From: Sialis fuliginosa
Lineage: Eukaryota; Arthropoda; Insecta; Megaloptera; Sialidae
NCBI GenBank assembly: GCA_961205875.1
Contig: OY540816.1
Span: 3,296,701 to 3,360,700 of the forward strand
Reading direction: 5' to 3'
DNA length: 64,000 bases
This document shows, in pieces, positions 47,850 through 59,566 of the stretch; the stretch's first letter is position 1, and every line of letters starts with the position of its first letter. Made by a program: the position numbers and the translations under genes. A model generated the notes under the pieces. That model saw only the letters and a list, made by a program, of their open reading frames with translations. It was not told the origin of the DNA and did no database searches.

Positions 47850-48062
47850 AAATCAACAATGTATATTTTTGTGTATTTTGTGCCATATAATCTTCTACAA
47901 GTACTCAAATTAAAGAACAAAAAAATACTTGATAAAAATCGGCGAGCCTATTGACCCCATACACCCCTAGTATAAATTATGATTGTTTGATATTGTAAAT
48001 CGATAACACTTATTAATATTAATCACTAAATCCTGTATCAAATCTTATAATTATATCAAAAT
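47850..48062 (+). repeat. 213-bp segment copied from 50089-50301
   Basis: From AAATCAACAATGTATATTTT to TTATATCAAAAT it is identical by eye, base for base, to 50089-50301, same strand. It lies exactly between two identical 94-bp direct repeats. Its ends do not coincide with any transposon terminus. Confidence 0.9.
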
Positions 48063-48156
48063 AGAATATATAAATTGCTTTATTAATTATCAGTTATTTT
48101 TTTGTATATTATTTAGTAATAAGTATATATTTATCCTAAATAACCCCCAGTTTCGC
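48063..48156 (+). repeat. 94-bp direct repeat Y, right copy
   Basis: Identical by eye to 47756-47849. Confidence 0.9.
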
Positions 48157-49261
48157 TATTGGAGATTGATTTCTATATATGGTTTAAATTAAACAATGAT
48201 AGACCGCATAAAACGAGGATACCTGAATTTTAAATAAAGCAAATAATATTTATTTTTATTAATTTAAAAAATGCATTTCACGTAGTTAAATATAGGTTTA
48301 TTTATATTCCATGGTGAAAATGTTCCAATTTTAATACAGGATAAATCTATATACCTGTACTATAAATATTTACGTTTCAATATTTTTATATTTCACTACC
48401 TCACGTCAATATTATATTGGGTCTAATGTAATAACGTTCTATAAATATAACCATGTTTTTAGAATACAAAATTTACATTTATTGAAAAATCTAAATTTTA
48501 CAGACAGATGGAATAAAATATTTCTATTCGTATTACACATGTATATATCAGTATTTTATTATTTAATCTCTTTTGGATTATAATTTGAGAAAGGATATTT
48601 TTCGTAACCTAAAATGATATTTCATATCACAATTCGTAAACTATTTATTATTTTTATTATTATTTATATCTATATTATTATTATTTTATGCAAATTTTAA
48701 GAAGCATATATATTTTAATTCCAAGTTTTTAATTTTATATCTTACTACTAATGTAAAAATAAATTACAGAAAATGCAGAAAAACATTTTAGTCTAAAAAT
48801 AAATGCAATATGCAAATTAACAGAATACGACTTCATAAATAACAGCGTTGCATTATTAAAACAATTCCGCTAATTCCCCAACCTACACCCATACTTTTTC
48901 CAGCCCCAGATATACGTATGTATACCAGTGGCGTACCGTGCCTTGGAAAACAAGGTATACTATTATAAAAAAATATTATACATATGTTACAACATTTATC
49001 TATTTTTTTTTCTTTCTTTTTTTTCATGACATATATGTCGACTGCTACTTGGCCTTTTCCGACAGCTCTTCGTGTTGTGTAGGTGTTGTGTTGTGTTTTG
49101 TTTTTTGTTAGGATCACAGGGACACAAGAGGGAGTGGGAGGATGCTAATGGGCCGATCAGAGTAGGGTGAATTTATCTATATGTTACGGACAAAGTCCGC
49201 GGGGTGTACAGAGTTGACACTGCTCGAACAAATGTCAGCATTGCTCAAAGTTAATATAAAT
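48157..49261. other. AT-rich intron; possible one-sided hAT end at 48927
   Basis: CAGTGGCGTACCGTGCC at 48927 looks like a hAT terminus but no partner was found. The frame at 48833-49117 has no recognisable family. Confidence 0.35.
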
Positions 49262-49842
49262 ATTAGGGTGTTTTTTTTTTTTTTTTTTTTTTTGGTCTCG
49301 CAGGCCTATGTTTTAGCTTTGGATCAAAAGTAAATTGTTCCAAAATTTCAGACTCATAGACCAAACCTGTGGACGGCGCAAACCGAGTCTTTTTCCCATT
49401 TGATTAACATGGGAAAAATTACTTTTTTACTTACACGTGAATATCTCGTTAAAAAATTTTTTTGAAAATTTCTCAGGAGAATATTTTGTAGAGAATTCAT
49501 AAATCCAATAAATTTTAAGAAATGTTTGTTTAAAAATTGGATTTTACTTTTTATGTTAATGTTTAAACGAACATATCTTTAAAAATATTCGATCTATGAA
49601 TTGAGCACTTGGGATCTTTTTTGTAAGAAATTTAATTCTCTATGATATGCTGCTGGAAGAAATTAAACTAAATACATTTTTCTACGAGATATTCACGCAT
49701 AAGTAAAAAAGTTATTTTTCCCGTGTTAATCAAATGGAATTGACTCGGTTTGCGCCGTCCACAGGTTTGATCTATGAGTCTGAAATTTTGGAACAATTTA
49801 CTTTTGACCGAAAAAATAAAAATAAAAAAAACACCTCCTAAT
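49262..49842. mobile_element. Fold-back element with GGACGGCGCAAACCGAGTC arms and a 23-T run
   Basis: CCTGTGGACGGCGCAAACCG (about 49367) pairs with CGGTTTGCGCCGTCCACAGG (about 49745); TTAGGGTGTTTTTTT pairs with AACACCTCCTAA at the outer ends. A T run of about 23 lies at 49271-49293. Non-coding. Confidence 0.8.
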
Positions 49843-50530
49843 ACTTGTCATCAGAGTTATAGCCAGTTGTATTACTGTTACACGTACTTTACTAAAATGA
49901 CTAAAAAACGAAATTATAAATAACTATTTGTGCAGTTTTGGAGGTATATTTATAATAACTTTTTATCATATTTTTAATTATAGAACAAGAATGTAAACTT
50001 ATTTTGTGTAATTTGAAACATCCGTATTAAGTAAAATTCTGCAGTACTATACTTTTCGATATTTCCCGAAAAAGGTTGATCTTATGATAAATCAACAATG
50101 TATATTTTTGTGTATTTTGTGCCATATAATCTTCTACAAGTACTCAAATTAAAGAACAAAAAAATACTTGATAAAAATCGGCGAGCCTATTGACCCCATA
50201 CACCCCTAGTATAAATTATGATTGTTTGATATTGTAAATCGATAACACTTATTAATATTAATCACTAAATCCTGTATCAAATCTTATAATTATATCAAAA
50301 TGGGTTCTCTAGATATTAATTAAACACTAATTTTTAGCAAAACTTTTGGAAGGCTGTAGCTCCCTCACAAAGAATTTCCGGACACAGATTTTCATAAAGT
50401 TTTTTGCTTAGAATCCTCGATCTACTGTAAATTTTTTTACACTAGTTGTGAATCATCCTGTATATAATGAATAAAAAGCAAAACAAAAAAAATGTAATAT
50501 TTCATCCCCTGCCGCGGGCAGATCCGCTAG
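49843..50530. repeat. Dispersed repeat (copy 2 of family at 10156-11110), uninterrupted
   Basis: The block 49990-50460 aligns to 10170-10485 plus 10996-11110. It supplies the empty site of the hAT element at 10486 and the source of the copy at 47850. 50510-50530 ends in TGCCGCGGGCAGATCCGCTA, another GC-rich repeat terminus. Confidence 0.75.
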
Positions 50531-50879
50531 TTATTTATATATTTACGTTTTATTGGTTTAAATACAGTAATCCCTCCATTTACGTGGTTAACTTGTTCTA
50601 TGAAAACAGTGCTTAAATAAAACAATAGAAATTGCTCTATTACGTTGTGTTTTTAAGTCTTGTCAAACTTTATCAACCGCTTAAATGAAGGTAATTACTA
50701 CTGGAAAAACGGAGAAACTGGTTTCTTAGTCACTTAAACTAAGAACAGACTGGAACTGTTAGGCTCCTGATGAGGACTTCTTGTGTAGTCGAAACACGTG
50801 TCGAGTGGCACCAATTATAAAAAGAAAGATCGAGTAAAAATTTTGAAATCGTAGAACAATTTTTTCTTTAAAAGATGAT
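50531..50879. repeat. Spacer with a hammerhead-like motif at 50767-50795
   Basis: CTGATGA-G-GACT-TCTTGTGT-AGTC-GAAAC. Conserved strands of a hammerhead core surround a 4-bp stem, again with one extra base. No inverted partner was seen, unlike the other two. Confidence 0.45.
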
Positions 50880-51480
50880 CACAAAGCTTTTCGTACAACG
50901 CATTTTATTCATTATTGAATAAAAATTACAATTGCCATGGAATACTATTTTTGTTAGTCGAGGCGTCAGCCAAAACTATAACAATCACTCGAGTGCAATA
51001 TTAAAAAGTGAAGTAAGCTTTGGAAAAAAGAATACTTGATGTTTAAAATGTTTATATTTATTCAAATTCGTTGCTTATTTTGTTAATGTATAACAACAAT
51101 GCTGGCATTAGGAAGGGAGGCTGGGCGATTGCTCTGGGTTCCAGTTCAGAAGGGGCGGCGGACGACCACATGGAGAAAAACTGATTTTTTTTAAGAAAAA
51201 AATTAATAACAAAAAAACTAGATATAACTCAATAGGTCCACTGGTTGGACTGGCCCCATATATCCTGGTCATTGGTTGATACTGGAAATCGATAACACAT
51301 ATAATATTAAATCGGGTGTCAAATTTAAGTACTGTATCACAGGGTTCTCAAAATATTAAATAAAAATTAATTTGAGACAACAACTTTGAGAGTCTGTAGC
51401 TCTCGCACGAAGAGTTTCCGGACACATGTTTATATGAATTTTTTTCTTAATAAACTGTTCAAGTTTGTTGCGCCTGATAT
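50880..51480. repeat. Dispersed repeat, copy 1 (relative at 56890-57540)
   Basis: Shared blocks include ATTGCCATGGAA, TTTTTGTTAGTCGAGGCGTC, AAAAAGAATACTTGATGTTT and GGGCGGCGGACGACCACATG. Confidence 0.7.
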
Positions 51481-52600
51481 GACTCTCTCTGTATATCAAA
51501 GATTTTTTAAAATTTCCAATTGTTATGGTGTAAAAATAAGACTTGTTCTGATTTTTTAAATAATACTGCAGCCCTAAACATTTTCTTCAAAAACTATTTG
51601 AACTTAGCTAATAGTATTAAGGTAATGTAGTATTGTTTATGATACATGCACTATAATAGTAATGAATTGGTGCTTTTATTTCGAGTAGTAGGCATTCTTT
51701 TATCTTTAAAAATTTATACAATCTTCTCTATTGTGAATATGTCTAGATGCTGTTTATGATTTATCACATTTATAATTTGATACTAGAAATGTTATTAAAT
51801 TCGATCTTACGAAGCTGTAAAAATTACAAGATTTGTAAAAAATAATATTTTTTATAATATACCTACCTAATGTGGGCTCTACGCCTCTACTATTTAAGAA
51901 ATACTAAATAAAATATTGATTTAAGATAATAATCTATGCAAAAAACCATACATATATTTTTTTAATTATTATTATTAATTAAAATAGAATTTTATTGAGA
52001 ATTCCGGCGATTCCGGTTCCTCAGAATTCTTTGAACATGCATCGATTTGCATGAAAATTTAGGATTAAGCTCGTTTTACCCTCTACTTCAAAAGTGACCC
52101 TATGCCAATGTGTGCTTTTTATTTTTTAGGGGTGAAAACAACCCCTATTTATTAAAAATGAGAAAACTGATGATTAAAGCATTTAATAGATTGAAAACCC
52201 ATTGAAATATATCAAATATAGTTTATTTTATGTTGTAGGCATGATTTTTTTTTTGCTTGTGCTATTCTCTGCCACCTGTCAAAATTTCAAATCTATTCAT
52301 TCATGTTCAAATAATTGGGAGGTGATTACCATCATTTACTGGACTATTAGGGTTACCAGACGTCCAGCCTGAAGTGGGACTGTCTCGCTCCAGACTTGCT
52401 AGTCTCGTGTCTCGCTTGAACATTCAAATATCCCACTCAAACATCAGTCGATATCGTAATGATTCGCGCGTTACTCGGATACGGAATTATTGTGTAATTG
52501 CCCGAGAGGATTCCTCCATCTTCCCGGAGTAAACTCTCTAGATTGAATACTGATAATTTGTGTTTTGTTACATTTAAGCTCTATTTTAAAATAAATTAAT
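51481..52600. other. AT-rich intron; possible one-sided hAT end at 52352
   Basis: AGGGTTACCAGACGTCCAGC at 52352 followed by CTGTCTCGCTCC resembles hAT ends found in animals, but no closing end was found. Confidence 0.35.
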
Positions 52601-52601
52601 A

Positions 52602-53129
52602 ATAGGCAGGATGCCTAATTTTTAAAAACTATTTTATGATGATCTTACGTGTCTCTTATTTCCAAAAAAAAATGCTTATTTCTGCAGTAAATAAAGGTTT
52701 AATTACAAAAATTGACCCTTTTAAAACTAATTTTGAATTTGACGCCAAAACGCTCGCAGGTGTCATGGCGCATTTTTGACGTCACGCCTATGTAAACACT
52801 CCTTGTCAACTATAATAAATCCTTGTTCCATCGCTAATGTTTCTCGTATTTACTTTTGGTAACACAAAACTGAGCAAATTGATAATCTAAAACCACAAAA
52901 TAATTTATAAACAGTGCAGATATTAAGCCGTGACGTCATTCACTCTGACTGGTGTTTTATCAAACATGGCGGATTGCTGTATTTTGCGTTTTTATTTTAA
53001 CAAAAATCATATTAATCTCGCTTTTTATATAAAAATAAATAAATTTTTTAGAATCTTTTTAACTTATTTCATTATTTAAAATCATAATTTCAGTGATACT
53101 TTGTTACTGGCATAATGCCTATTGTTTTG
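52602..53129. mobile_element. MITE with AATAGGCATNATGCC ends, copy 4 (inverted)
   Basis: AATAGGCAGGATGCCTAATT to GGCATAATGCCTATT; TGACGTCA at 52777 and 52931. A short deletion near 52925 relative to the copy at 46079. Confidence 0.85.
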
Positions 53130-53264
53130 TAACTAAAAATAAAACTGAACTTGTTACATTTCATTAAATGCGTTAACAATAAAATGATATTAGTTATCAG
53201 TTTCATGCAAAGTAAAAAACATATTTTTTTATTCTTGGGTGTGGGTGTGATGTAGGTACACACG

Positions 53265-53546
53265 CATGGGCGCCGGAAGGGGGGTGCAAGGATGTGCACT
53301 TGCACCCCCTTGGCAAAAAAGAAAAAACTAAAAAAATTAAGAAATACAATTTTTAATTTAAAATTCAGATCAAAATATAAATGTGAGGACCTTTTTTATT
53401 TAGATAAGGAAAAATAAAAACTGAATTCCTTTTTTTTTTTAGTCATGCAATACAAGTTTATTTATTTTTTTTTAATTATTTTATATGTAATTTAATTTTA
53501 TATATCTAGATGCACCCCCCTGGAATAAATTCTGCCGGCGCCCATG
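53265..53546. mobile_element. hAT-like MITE with exact 8-bp target duplication TACACACG
   Basis: CATGGGCGCCGG and CCGGCGCCCATG are perfect inverted ends; GGGGGGTGCA and TGCACCCCCC are subterminal. TACACACG lies at 53257-53264 and 53547-53554. Non-coding, 282 bp. Confidence 0.9.
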
Positions 53547-53653
53547 TACACACGCAATACTTATGAAGAATACGTCACTGACGTATACACTATACTCATA
53601 TGTATACAAATACTATCATTAGTGCACGAAAAAACACTTTTTAAATTTCCAAC

Positions 53654-55274
53654 AAGAAGTTATTGTAATCGGTCCGAAAATCAAAATCAAAAATGTCAAC
53701 ATAATTGTATGTTTCAAGGTCACTATAATATATTTACACTATTTTCAGAAACATGTTTGTGTATATGTACGTACATACGTGCTTGTCATTTTTTACGTTC
53801 ACGAAATCTCGCAAATGAAAAAAGCTATTGACTTCGTTGGGGTGCTATCGAAGTGTCTTGACGAGAATATGATCTGAAAGATAGGATTTTTGGTCGGATT
53901 TACTTGAAACTTAGCATAAATATTCTACAATACAAATAATGAAACATGTATTTCAGTATGTTTTTGTTATACAAAAAAAAACAGCCATTGAAGGAGTGAA
54001 AGGTGAAAACCATCCTCAAAATTTGAATTTCAAATACTAATAAATAAGTCTACAATTCAAGTTGCCTTGGAAACAAATGCAATTAAATTTAAATTTTTAT
54101 TCAAATTGTCAAATTAGTTATTCTAAAAATGTGTGTTATATTATTGACATAAGGATATTAGAAAACTAATATTCATAATACAAAGGTGAGTTTTATTTCT
54201 GACCAATTCCATTAAAATGTTTTATATACATATTAAAAAATATTCACATAAACTATATGGAAACAATAAATAATCAGTATTCAAGTAGTAAGTAGTAGTA
54301 AGTTTTTTATATCCCTGTGTGCTTTATTAAAAAAAACTACCGCTTGACTACTCGTTCCGTTGTTTTTATGTAGCAGTTTATCACTAATAAACAGTGGTAA
54401 ATTTCTACCCGCGATTTCTCGGAAACGGGGACGAGTTTGCAGCCAAGTCTAATGGGGATTAATTAGTATTTGCCTCAACTATAACAACGCAGAGTCTCTA
54501 CCCGTAACCCGATGCACCTCCCGGACCGCCTCCTTGTGAAATACACACATTCCACATATTAATTAATTAATGGTTTATCAATTTTATTTCTCATATATGT
54601 ATGTATTTTTATGGTTTTAAATAACATTATTCTGTAAAACATTTTTTATATTATATATATTATATTTTATATTTATATTATAACACACATTTTTAGAATA
54701 ACTAATTTGACAATTTGAATTAAATTGCATTTGTTTTATAAAACGTAACTAGTCTGACAATTTAAATTTAATTGCATTTGTTTCCAAGGCAACATGAATT
54801 GTAGACTTATTTATTAGTATTTCAAATTCAAATTTTGAGAGTGGTTTTCGCCTTTCACCCCTTCTATGGCACGTATAACAAAAAAAAATACTGAAATACA
54901 TTTTTCATTATTTGTATTCTAGAATATTTATGCTAAGTTTCAAGTAAATCCGACAAAAAAACTTTACACCCCTTTTTACCCCCTTAGGGGTTGAATTTTG
55001 AAAAATCCTTTCAGATCATAATCACATCAAGACGCTTAGATTGGCACCCCAACGAAGTCAATAGCATTTTTTATTTACGAGATTTCGTGAACGTAAAAAA
55101 TGACACGCACATACGTACGTACGTACGTATGTATGTACGTACGTACATACATACATACACACACACACACAGACATCTTTCTAAAAATAGTGTAAATATA
55201 TTATAGTGACCTTGAAACATACAAATATGTTGTAATTTTTGATTTTGATTTTCGGACCGATTACAATAACTTCC
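53654..55274. mobile_element. Large fold-back element with unrelated spacer
   Basis: GAAGTTATTGTAATCGGTCC at the left pairs with GGACCGATTACAATAACTTC at the right. The arms are about 53654-54165 and 54665-55274 (TTTTTACGTTCACGAAATCT and its complement, CAAGTTGCCTTGGAAACAAA and GTTTCCAAGGCAACATGAAT). The right arm has an inner duplication around 54700-54790. The spacer is about 500 bp, with CTACCCGCGATTTCTCGGAA at about 54405. Confidence 0.82.
55103..55175. repeat. Microsatellite (TACG)n/(TACA)n/(CA)n
   Basis: A continuous run of ACGT/ACAT tetramers passing into ACACACACACACAC. The frame 54991-55206 crossing it is not a gene. Confidence 0.95.
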
Positions 55275-56279
55275 AGTTGGGTGAGTTAAAAATGTTAGTA
55301 GTGCCGTCTTTATGGTTCACATACAGACCGTAAACTGTTCTTGGACTTTCCGTATCGACTATTTTGTGTTCAATAGCTTTTGAAGATAACATATACCATC
55401 ATCCAATTCAAGAAAAAATCTACAAAATGATTTTTTAAACATTGTCTAAAAACGTCAATTATTAAAAAATATTTTTTATTTCATTAACCCCTCAACGTTT
55501 TAAAAAATATTGTACCACTTGCACTATATATGCTCTTCAACAGGAATTAATTAAGATAAAATAGGATCATTTCATTTTAAAAAAAATCGGACATGTGTAA
55601 GCTATACTGCACAATTAGCGTTGCCATCAGCCCCCCACATAATTTATTGAAAAATTTTAAAATGTGTAAGGACAAAAGTTTACATCATGAGAAATATTTT
55701 TTGTTGAAAAACTTTGTTTCTAAAACCATTGGTTCAGCAGTGATTAGGTTAGGGGACAGCAATTTTTAAGCGTTATTTCCCGAAAAATGTTTCAAAAAAT
55801 GTATAAAAAATACATCATTTATATAGGTTGATTTACAAGTGTAAAAAAAATTACAGAAGATCGAGGATGTCACTTTAAGAAAAAAACTTTATATGAACAT
55901 GTATCCGAAAATTCTTTATGAGAAAGCTACAAGCTACAACCTTCCAAAAATATTGCCCAAAATTAGTGTATATTTAATATTTACAGAACCCATTGGATGT
56001 AACTTCCTTACAAAGAATTTCCGGATACATGTTCATATAATCTTTTTTGCATAAAATAACATACATATTGTTGAATTCGTGCTTCAATTAGATTTCATTT
56101 GACACCCTACACTATACACGGTGCCCTTGAAATATTTTTCCATTAAAAAATTATTTTTTTTATAAAAATTGATCGCACTAGAATTTTTAAATCCTGATTA
56201 TTTTCGTTCAATCTATACCTAATTCTTAATGTTCATGATTTTTTCAGATTGTGAGTGATCCCTTATATTAGATGATTAG
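55275..56279. other. AT-rich intron with old repeat pieces
   Basis: 55850-56050 includes AAAATTAGTGTATATTTAAT and TTCCGGATACATGTTCATAT, pieces also seen near 50340-50400. No gene. Confidence 0.4.
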
Positions 56280-56840
56280 TAGGGGTGTACCGGAATTCCG
56301 CCGGAATTCACGATTTAATTCCGGTTCCGGTTCCGGCCGGAACTAGTATATTCCGGCTAGTTTTTCCGGAATTTTTAAATTTTATTACTGCTTTTTACTA
56401 AGAAATTCATAAATAATATTCACTATTTTTGTTTAAAAAAACAAACATAAATATAAGAATTATGGTATAACAATATTTTATTAACAAAAATTTTAATGGA
56501 CATAATCATTTCATAACACAAAAAATGCAGTTTTTTAACATTTTGTGCAGCAAAAGTATGAGTTAAATTATAACATTAATTGACTAAAAAAATACGAATT
56601 TTTTTTTATAATAATATATTTAGGTATATTAACAAAAATGCCATTATAGTACGGACATTGACTGTTCAATTATACAGAGTGGGTCGTATCAGGAATAACA
56701 AACTTGAACAGTTGATCGAGAAAAATATTTCAAGAAAAAAAGTTCATATAAACATGTGTCCGGAAATTCTCACGAGGGAGCTACAGGCTCTCAAATATTT
56801 TATCTAAAATTAGTTTTTAATTAATATTTTAAGAACCCAT
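56280..56840. repeat. Dispersed repeat starting TAGGGGTGTACCGGAAT, copy 2
   Basis: Matches 4460-5000 in order, including GGTTCCGGTTCCGGCCGG and TTATTACTGCTTTTTACTAA. The frame 56580-56807 is the counterpart of the frame at 4784 but diverged with indels, so not a conserved protein. Confidence 0.65.
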
Positions 56841-56889
56841 TGTGATACAGTTATGAAATTTTATAATCGAGTGAAAATTTTGAAATAGG

Positions 56890-57540
56890 AGAACATTTTT
56901 TTTTTTTAATAATCGCAAAGCTTTTTGTATTTTAATAATAAAACAACTCATAACAAAGATACAACGCATTTTATTCATTATTGAATAAAAATCACAATTG
57001 CCATGGAAAACTAAAATATTTTTGTTAGTCGAGGCGTCGCGTCATACAAAACTACAACAATCACTCGAGTGCAATATTAAAAAGTCAAGTAAGCTTTGGA
57101 AAAAAGAATACTTGATGTTTAAAATTTTTACATTTATTAAAATTTGTTGCTTATTTTGTTAATGTATAACAGCAATGCTGGCTTTAGGGAGGGAGACTGG
57201 GCGACTGCTCGGGGTGCCAGTTAAGAAGGGGCGGCAGACGTCCACATAGATTTTTTTTAGGAAAAAAATTAAGAACAAAAAAACCAAATTTTACTTATAG
57301 GGCCTACTAGCCCCATATATCCCTGGTCAAAATAATCATTGATTGATACTGGAAATCGATAACAAACATAATACTAAACCGGGTATCAAATTTAAGTACG
57401 GTATCACAATGGGTTCTCAAAATATTATTAATAAATATTATTATGCTGTTAACGCTAGCTTTAGGGATAGAGCTGGGCGACTGCTCGGGGCGCCAGTTCA
57501 GAAAGGGCGGCGGACGACCACATGGAGAAAAGTTTGAATT
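56890..57540. repeat. Dispersed repeat, copy 2, with an inner duplication
   Basis: Matches 50880-51480. A unit with GACTGGGCGACTGCTCGGGG (about 57197) is repeated at about 57469 as GCTGGGCGACTGCTCGGGGC, each followed by a GGGCGGC-GACG block. Confidence 0.7.
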
Positions 57541-59127
57541 CTAGTATTTTTTTTTTAGGAAATATAAACATTTTCCTCAAAAATAATTAACAATAACTTA
57601 CGTTTTGAAGGTAGTTCAATCAGAATCTGCTCTTATCTTAGACACGATGGTATTACAATACTTCCATTTCTTTCAGTACATGGAAGTAAAAATTAACTAT
57701 AAACTAGTATTGACTCACTCTTTACAATATGACATGAATCTTTATAGATCAATTATAGAAAAAACAAATAAATTACTAAATAATAATCCGTAAAAACACA
57801 TTTATCCTTATAAGCACAAATCAACTTACATCTTCACCTATAACCCCTACATTTAATTAAATAAACATCTTAGTATTGTACATTTGTACCACCACTGAAC
57901 ATATATATGTATGTACATTATACATTTATACATGTCTCCAAACAAAGAGAAAAAAACTCGTGGGTTTCACAGAAAGGAGTTGAGTTTCCCAAGCAGCAGC
58001 GCTTTTAAAATAGGTCAAACTTCCCACGACTTTGAAATATTGGCTGTTCCCATCTGTTGCTGAAACAGGAGATGTGACGTCACACCCTTGGTAATTGATT
58101 GCACGGTGAAGGGGGCGTAGTGAGCGAGTGAGACGGAACAGAATCGAAACAGCTTTTTTACTATCGGAAAAATGCGGTATCATTTATTACGGGCTACCGT
58201 TTACGTTAAAGCATTGTATTCAATGAACCGTGGATAATACATTAATGAATACAACATTGTATATTTCAAAGATTATATCAAATCAATCAAAGCTTACAAA
58301 GCACGGTTATTTTAATAAAATTTTAAGGCTGTACATTTTGAACAAAAAAGTATATTATAGGAAAATATCTGCCTTGGGAACCACGGGACTTTCTTATACC
58401 TAACCTAACCTAACCTAACAGTGAATTGTATACGTGATTCTTTGTTTATTAAAACATCTCTAACAAACTAACAAGAAAGAACAAAATGAATAATTTTATA
58501 TTTATATAACAAGTGAATTTTTTTAAACGTAATAACTGAAAACGGATGTTTACTCTTGTAAATTTTTGGATTTTTGAATTATTTTTGAAATAAGAAAAAA
58601 ATGTTTTACATAAAAAATGTCGAGTATGTTATTATCTATAATTTATTCCCCATACATTTTTTTCCAACATTTATGATTTAGCCAGAAAGAATTTTTTTAT
58701 GTATATATTTAGATTCACCTACACAGTTCACTCTCAGTATTACGTATAAGAAAGTCCCATGTTACCTACGGCAAATACACACACTGTTCAATCTCTGTAA
58801 CACGTATAAGAAAGTCCCATGACACTCATGGCAGATATTTCTCCTCTGTTATGAACCATTTGAATTATAATAAATTTTTTTTTCCAAAATTCGTTTTTAC
58901 AAAAAAATGAATAGAACATAAATTATAGATATAGATATTACTACATTTTTTACCTTGACCATTTTTCTCTATTTCGCACTGTTTCAGAGTAATTCGAAAA
59001 ATTAAAAAATCGACGTAGGTAAACATCCGTATCCGGTTGAAAGATCGTTTTCAAAAATAGGACGTTTTCTTCCCAGCCAAAAATTAATCTTAAATATAAA
59101 ATATCACCCTTCTACGATTTGTCGTAT
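57541..59127. other. AT-rich intron with a GC-richer patch at about 57950-58200
   Basis: 57610-57700 is an inverted copy of the repeat near 27840-27960. The patch at 57950-58200 contains TGTGACGTCACA and GGGGGCGTAGTGAGCGAGTG; it is open on the minus strand (57926-58183) but I recognise no protein. AAGAAAGTCCCATG recurs near 58390 (inverted), 58750 and 58810. Confidence 0.4.
58399..58419 (+). repeat. Short interstitial telomere-type tract (CCTAA)4
   Basis: Four CCTAA units in a row, the complement of the insect telomere repeat TTAGG. Too short to imply a former chromosome end. Confidence 0.8.
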
Positions 59128-59335
59128 TTGAGTTACAGCGCTTACAAACAGACAGACAGACAGACAGACAGACGGACACACAGACATCATGGCGAAAATA
59201 GTCAGAATGGATTCAGGGAAGGTCAAAATAGATAATTCCGACAAAATCCGGAGTTCGAAAAAAATCGGCTTCACTATACTTACTTATACTAATGTATATT
59301 TCATATACATTAGTATAAGAAAGTAAAAATTACAG
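59128..59335. repeat. Hairpin-ended repeat, fullest copy
   Basis: AACAGACAGACAGACAGACA, then TCAGAATGGATTCAGGGAAG and GGCTTCACTATACTTACTTA, ending in a palindrome around TGTATATTTCATATACATTA. Relatives at 36906-37061, 40470-40525 and 16807-16850. Confidence 0.7.
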
Positions 59336-59348
59336 GCGATGATTATTA

Positions 59349-59566
59349 TACAGTGTATTCCAAGTTGATTAAGCCATAGGAAATTTAACATGTGGACAAT
59401 TAGAAGTGTGTTAGTAGCCTTTGGTCAAATTTAACGATGTGTGATTGGTGCATTTTGAAATGCCGCCTCGAAACTAACTGAAAATTTTTAAATTAATCAA
59501 CAGTATTTTGTTTTTAACTTTAATAAAGAATAAAATATATTAATGAAATTAAAGTAAACATCCTAT
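59349..59566. mobile_element. Half copy of fold-back MITE family ACAGTGTATTCCAAGTTGAT
   Basis: ACAGTGTATTCCAAGTTGAT to about AAAGTAAACATCCTA matches the left arm of 19441-20307; the right arm is lost. Confidence 0.75.

Noticed and set aside
54991..55206. Frame with THIRTYVRMYVRTYIHTYTH repeat
   Set aside because: It is a translation of a tetranucleotide microsatellite.
57926..58183. Minus-strand frame of 85 residues in a GC-richer patch
   Set aside because: No recognisable domain and no splice or promoter support; kept as an unexplained region only.
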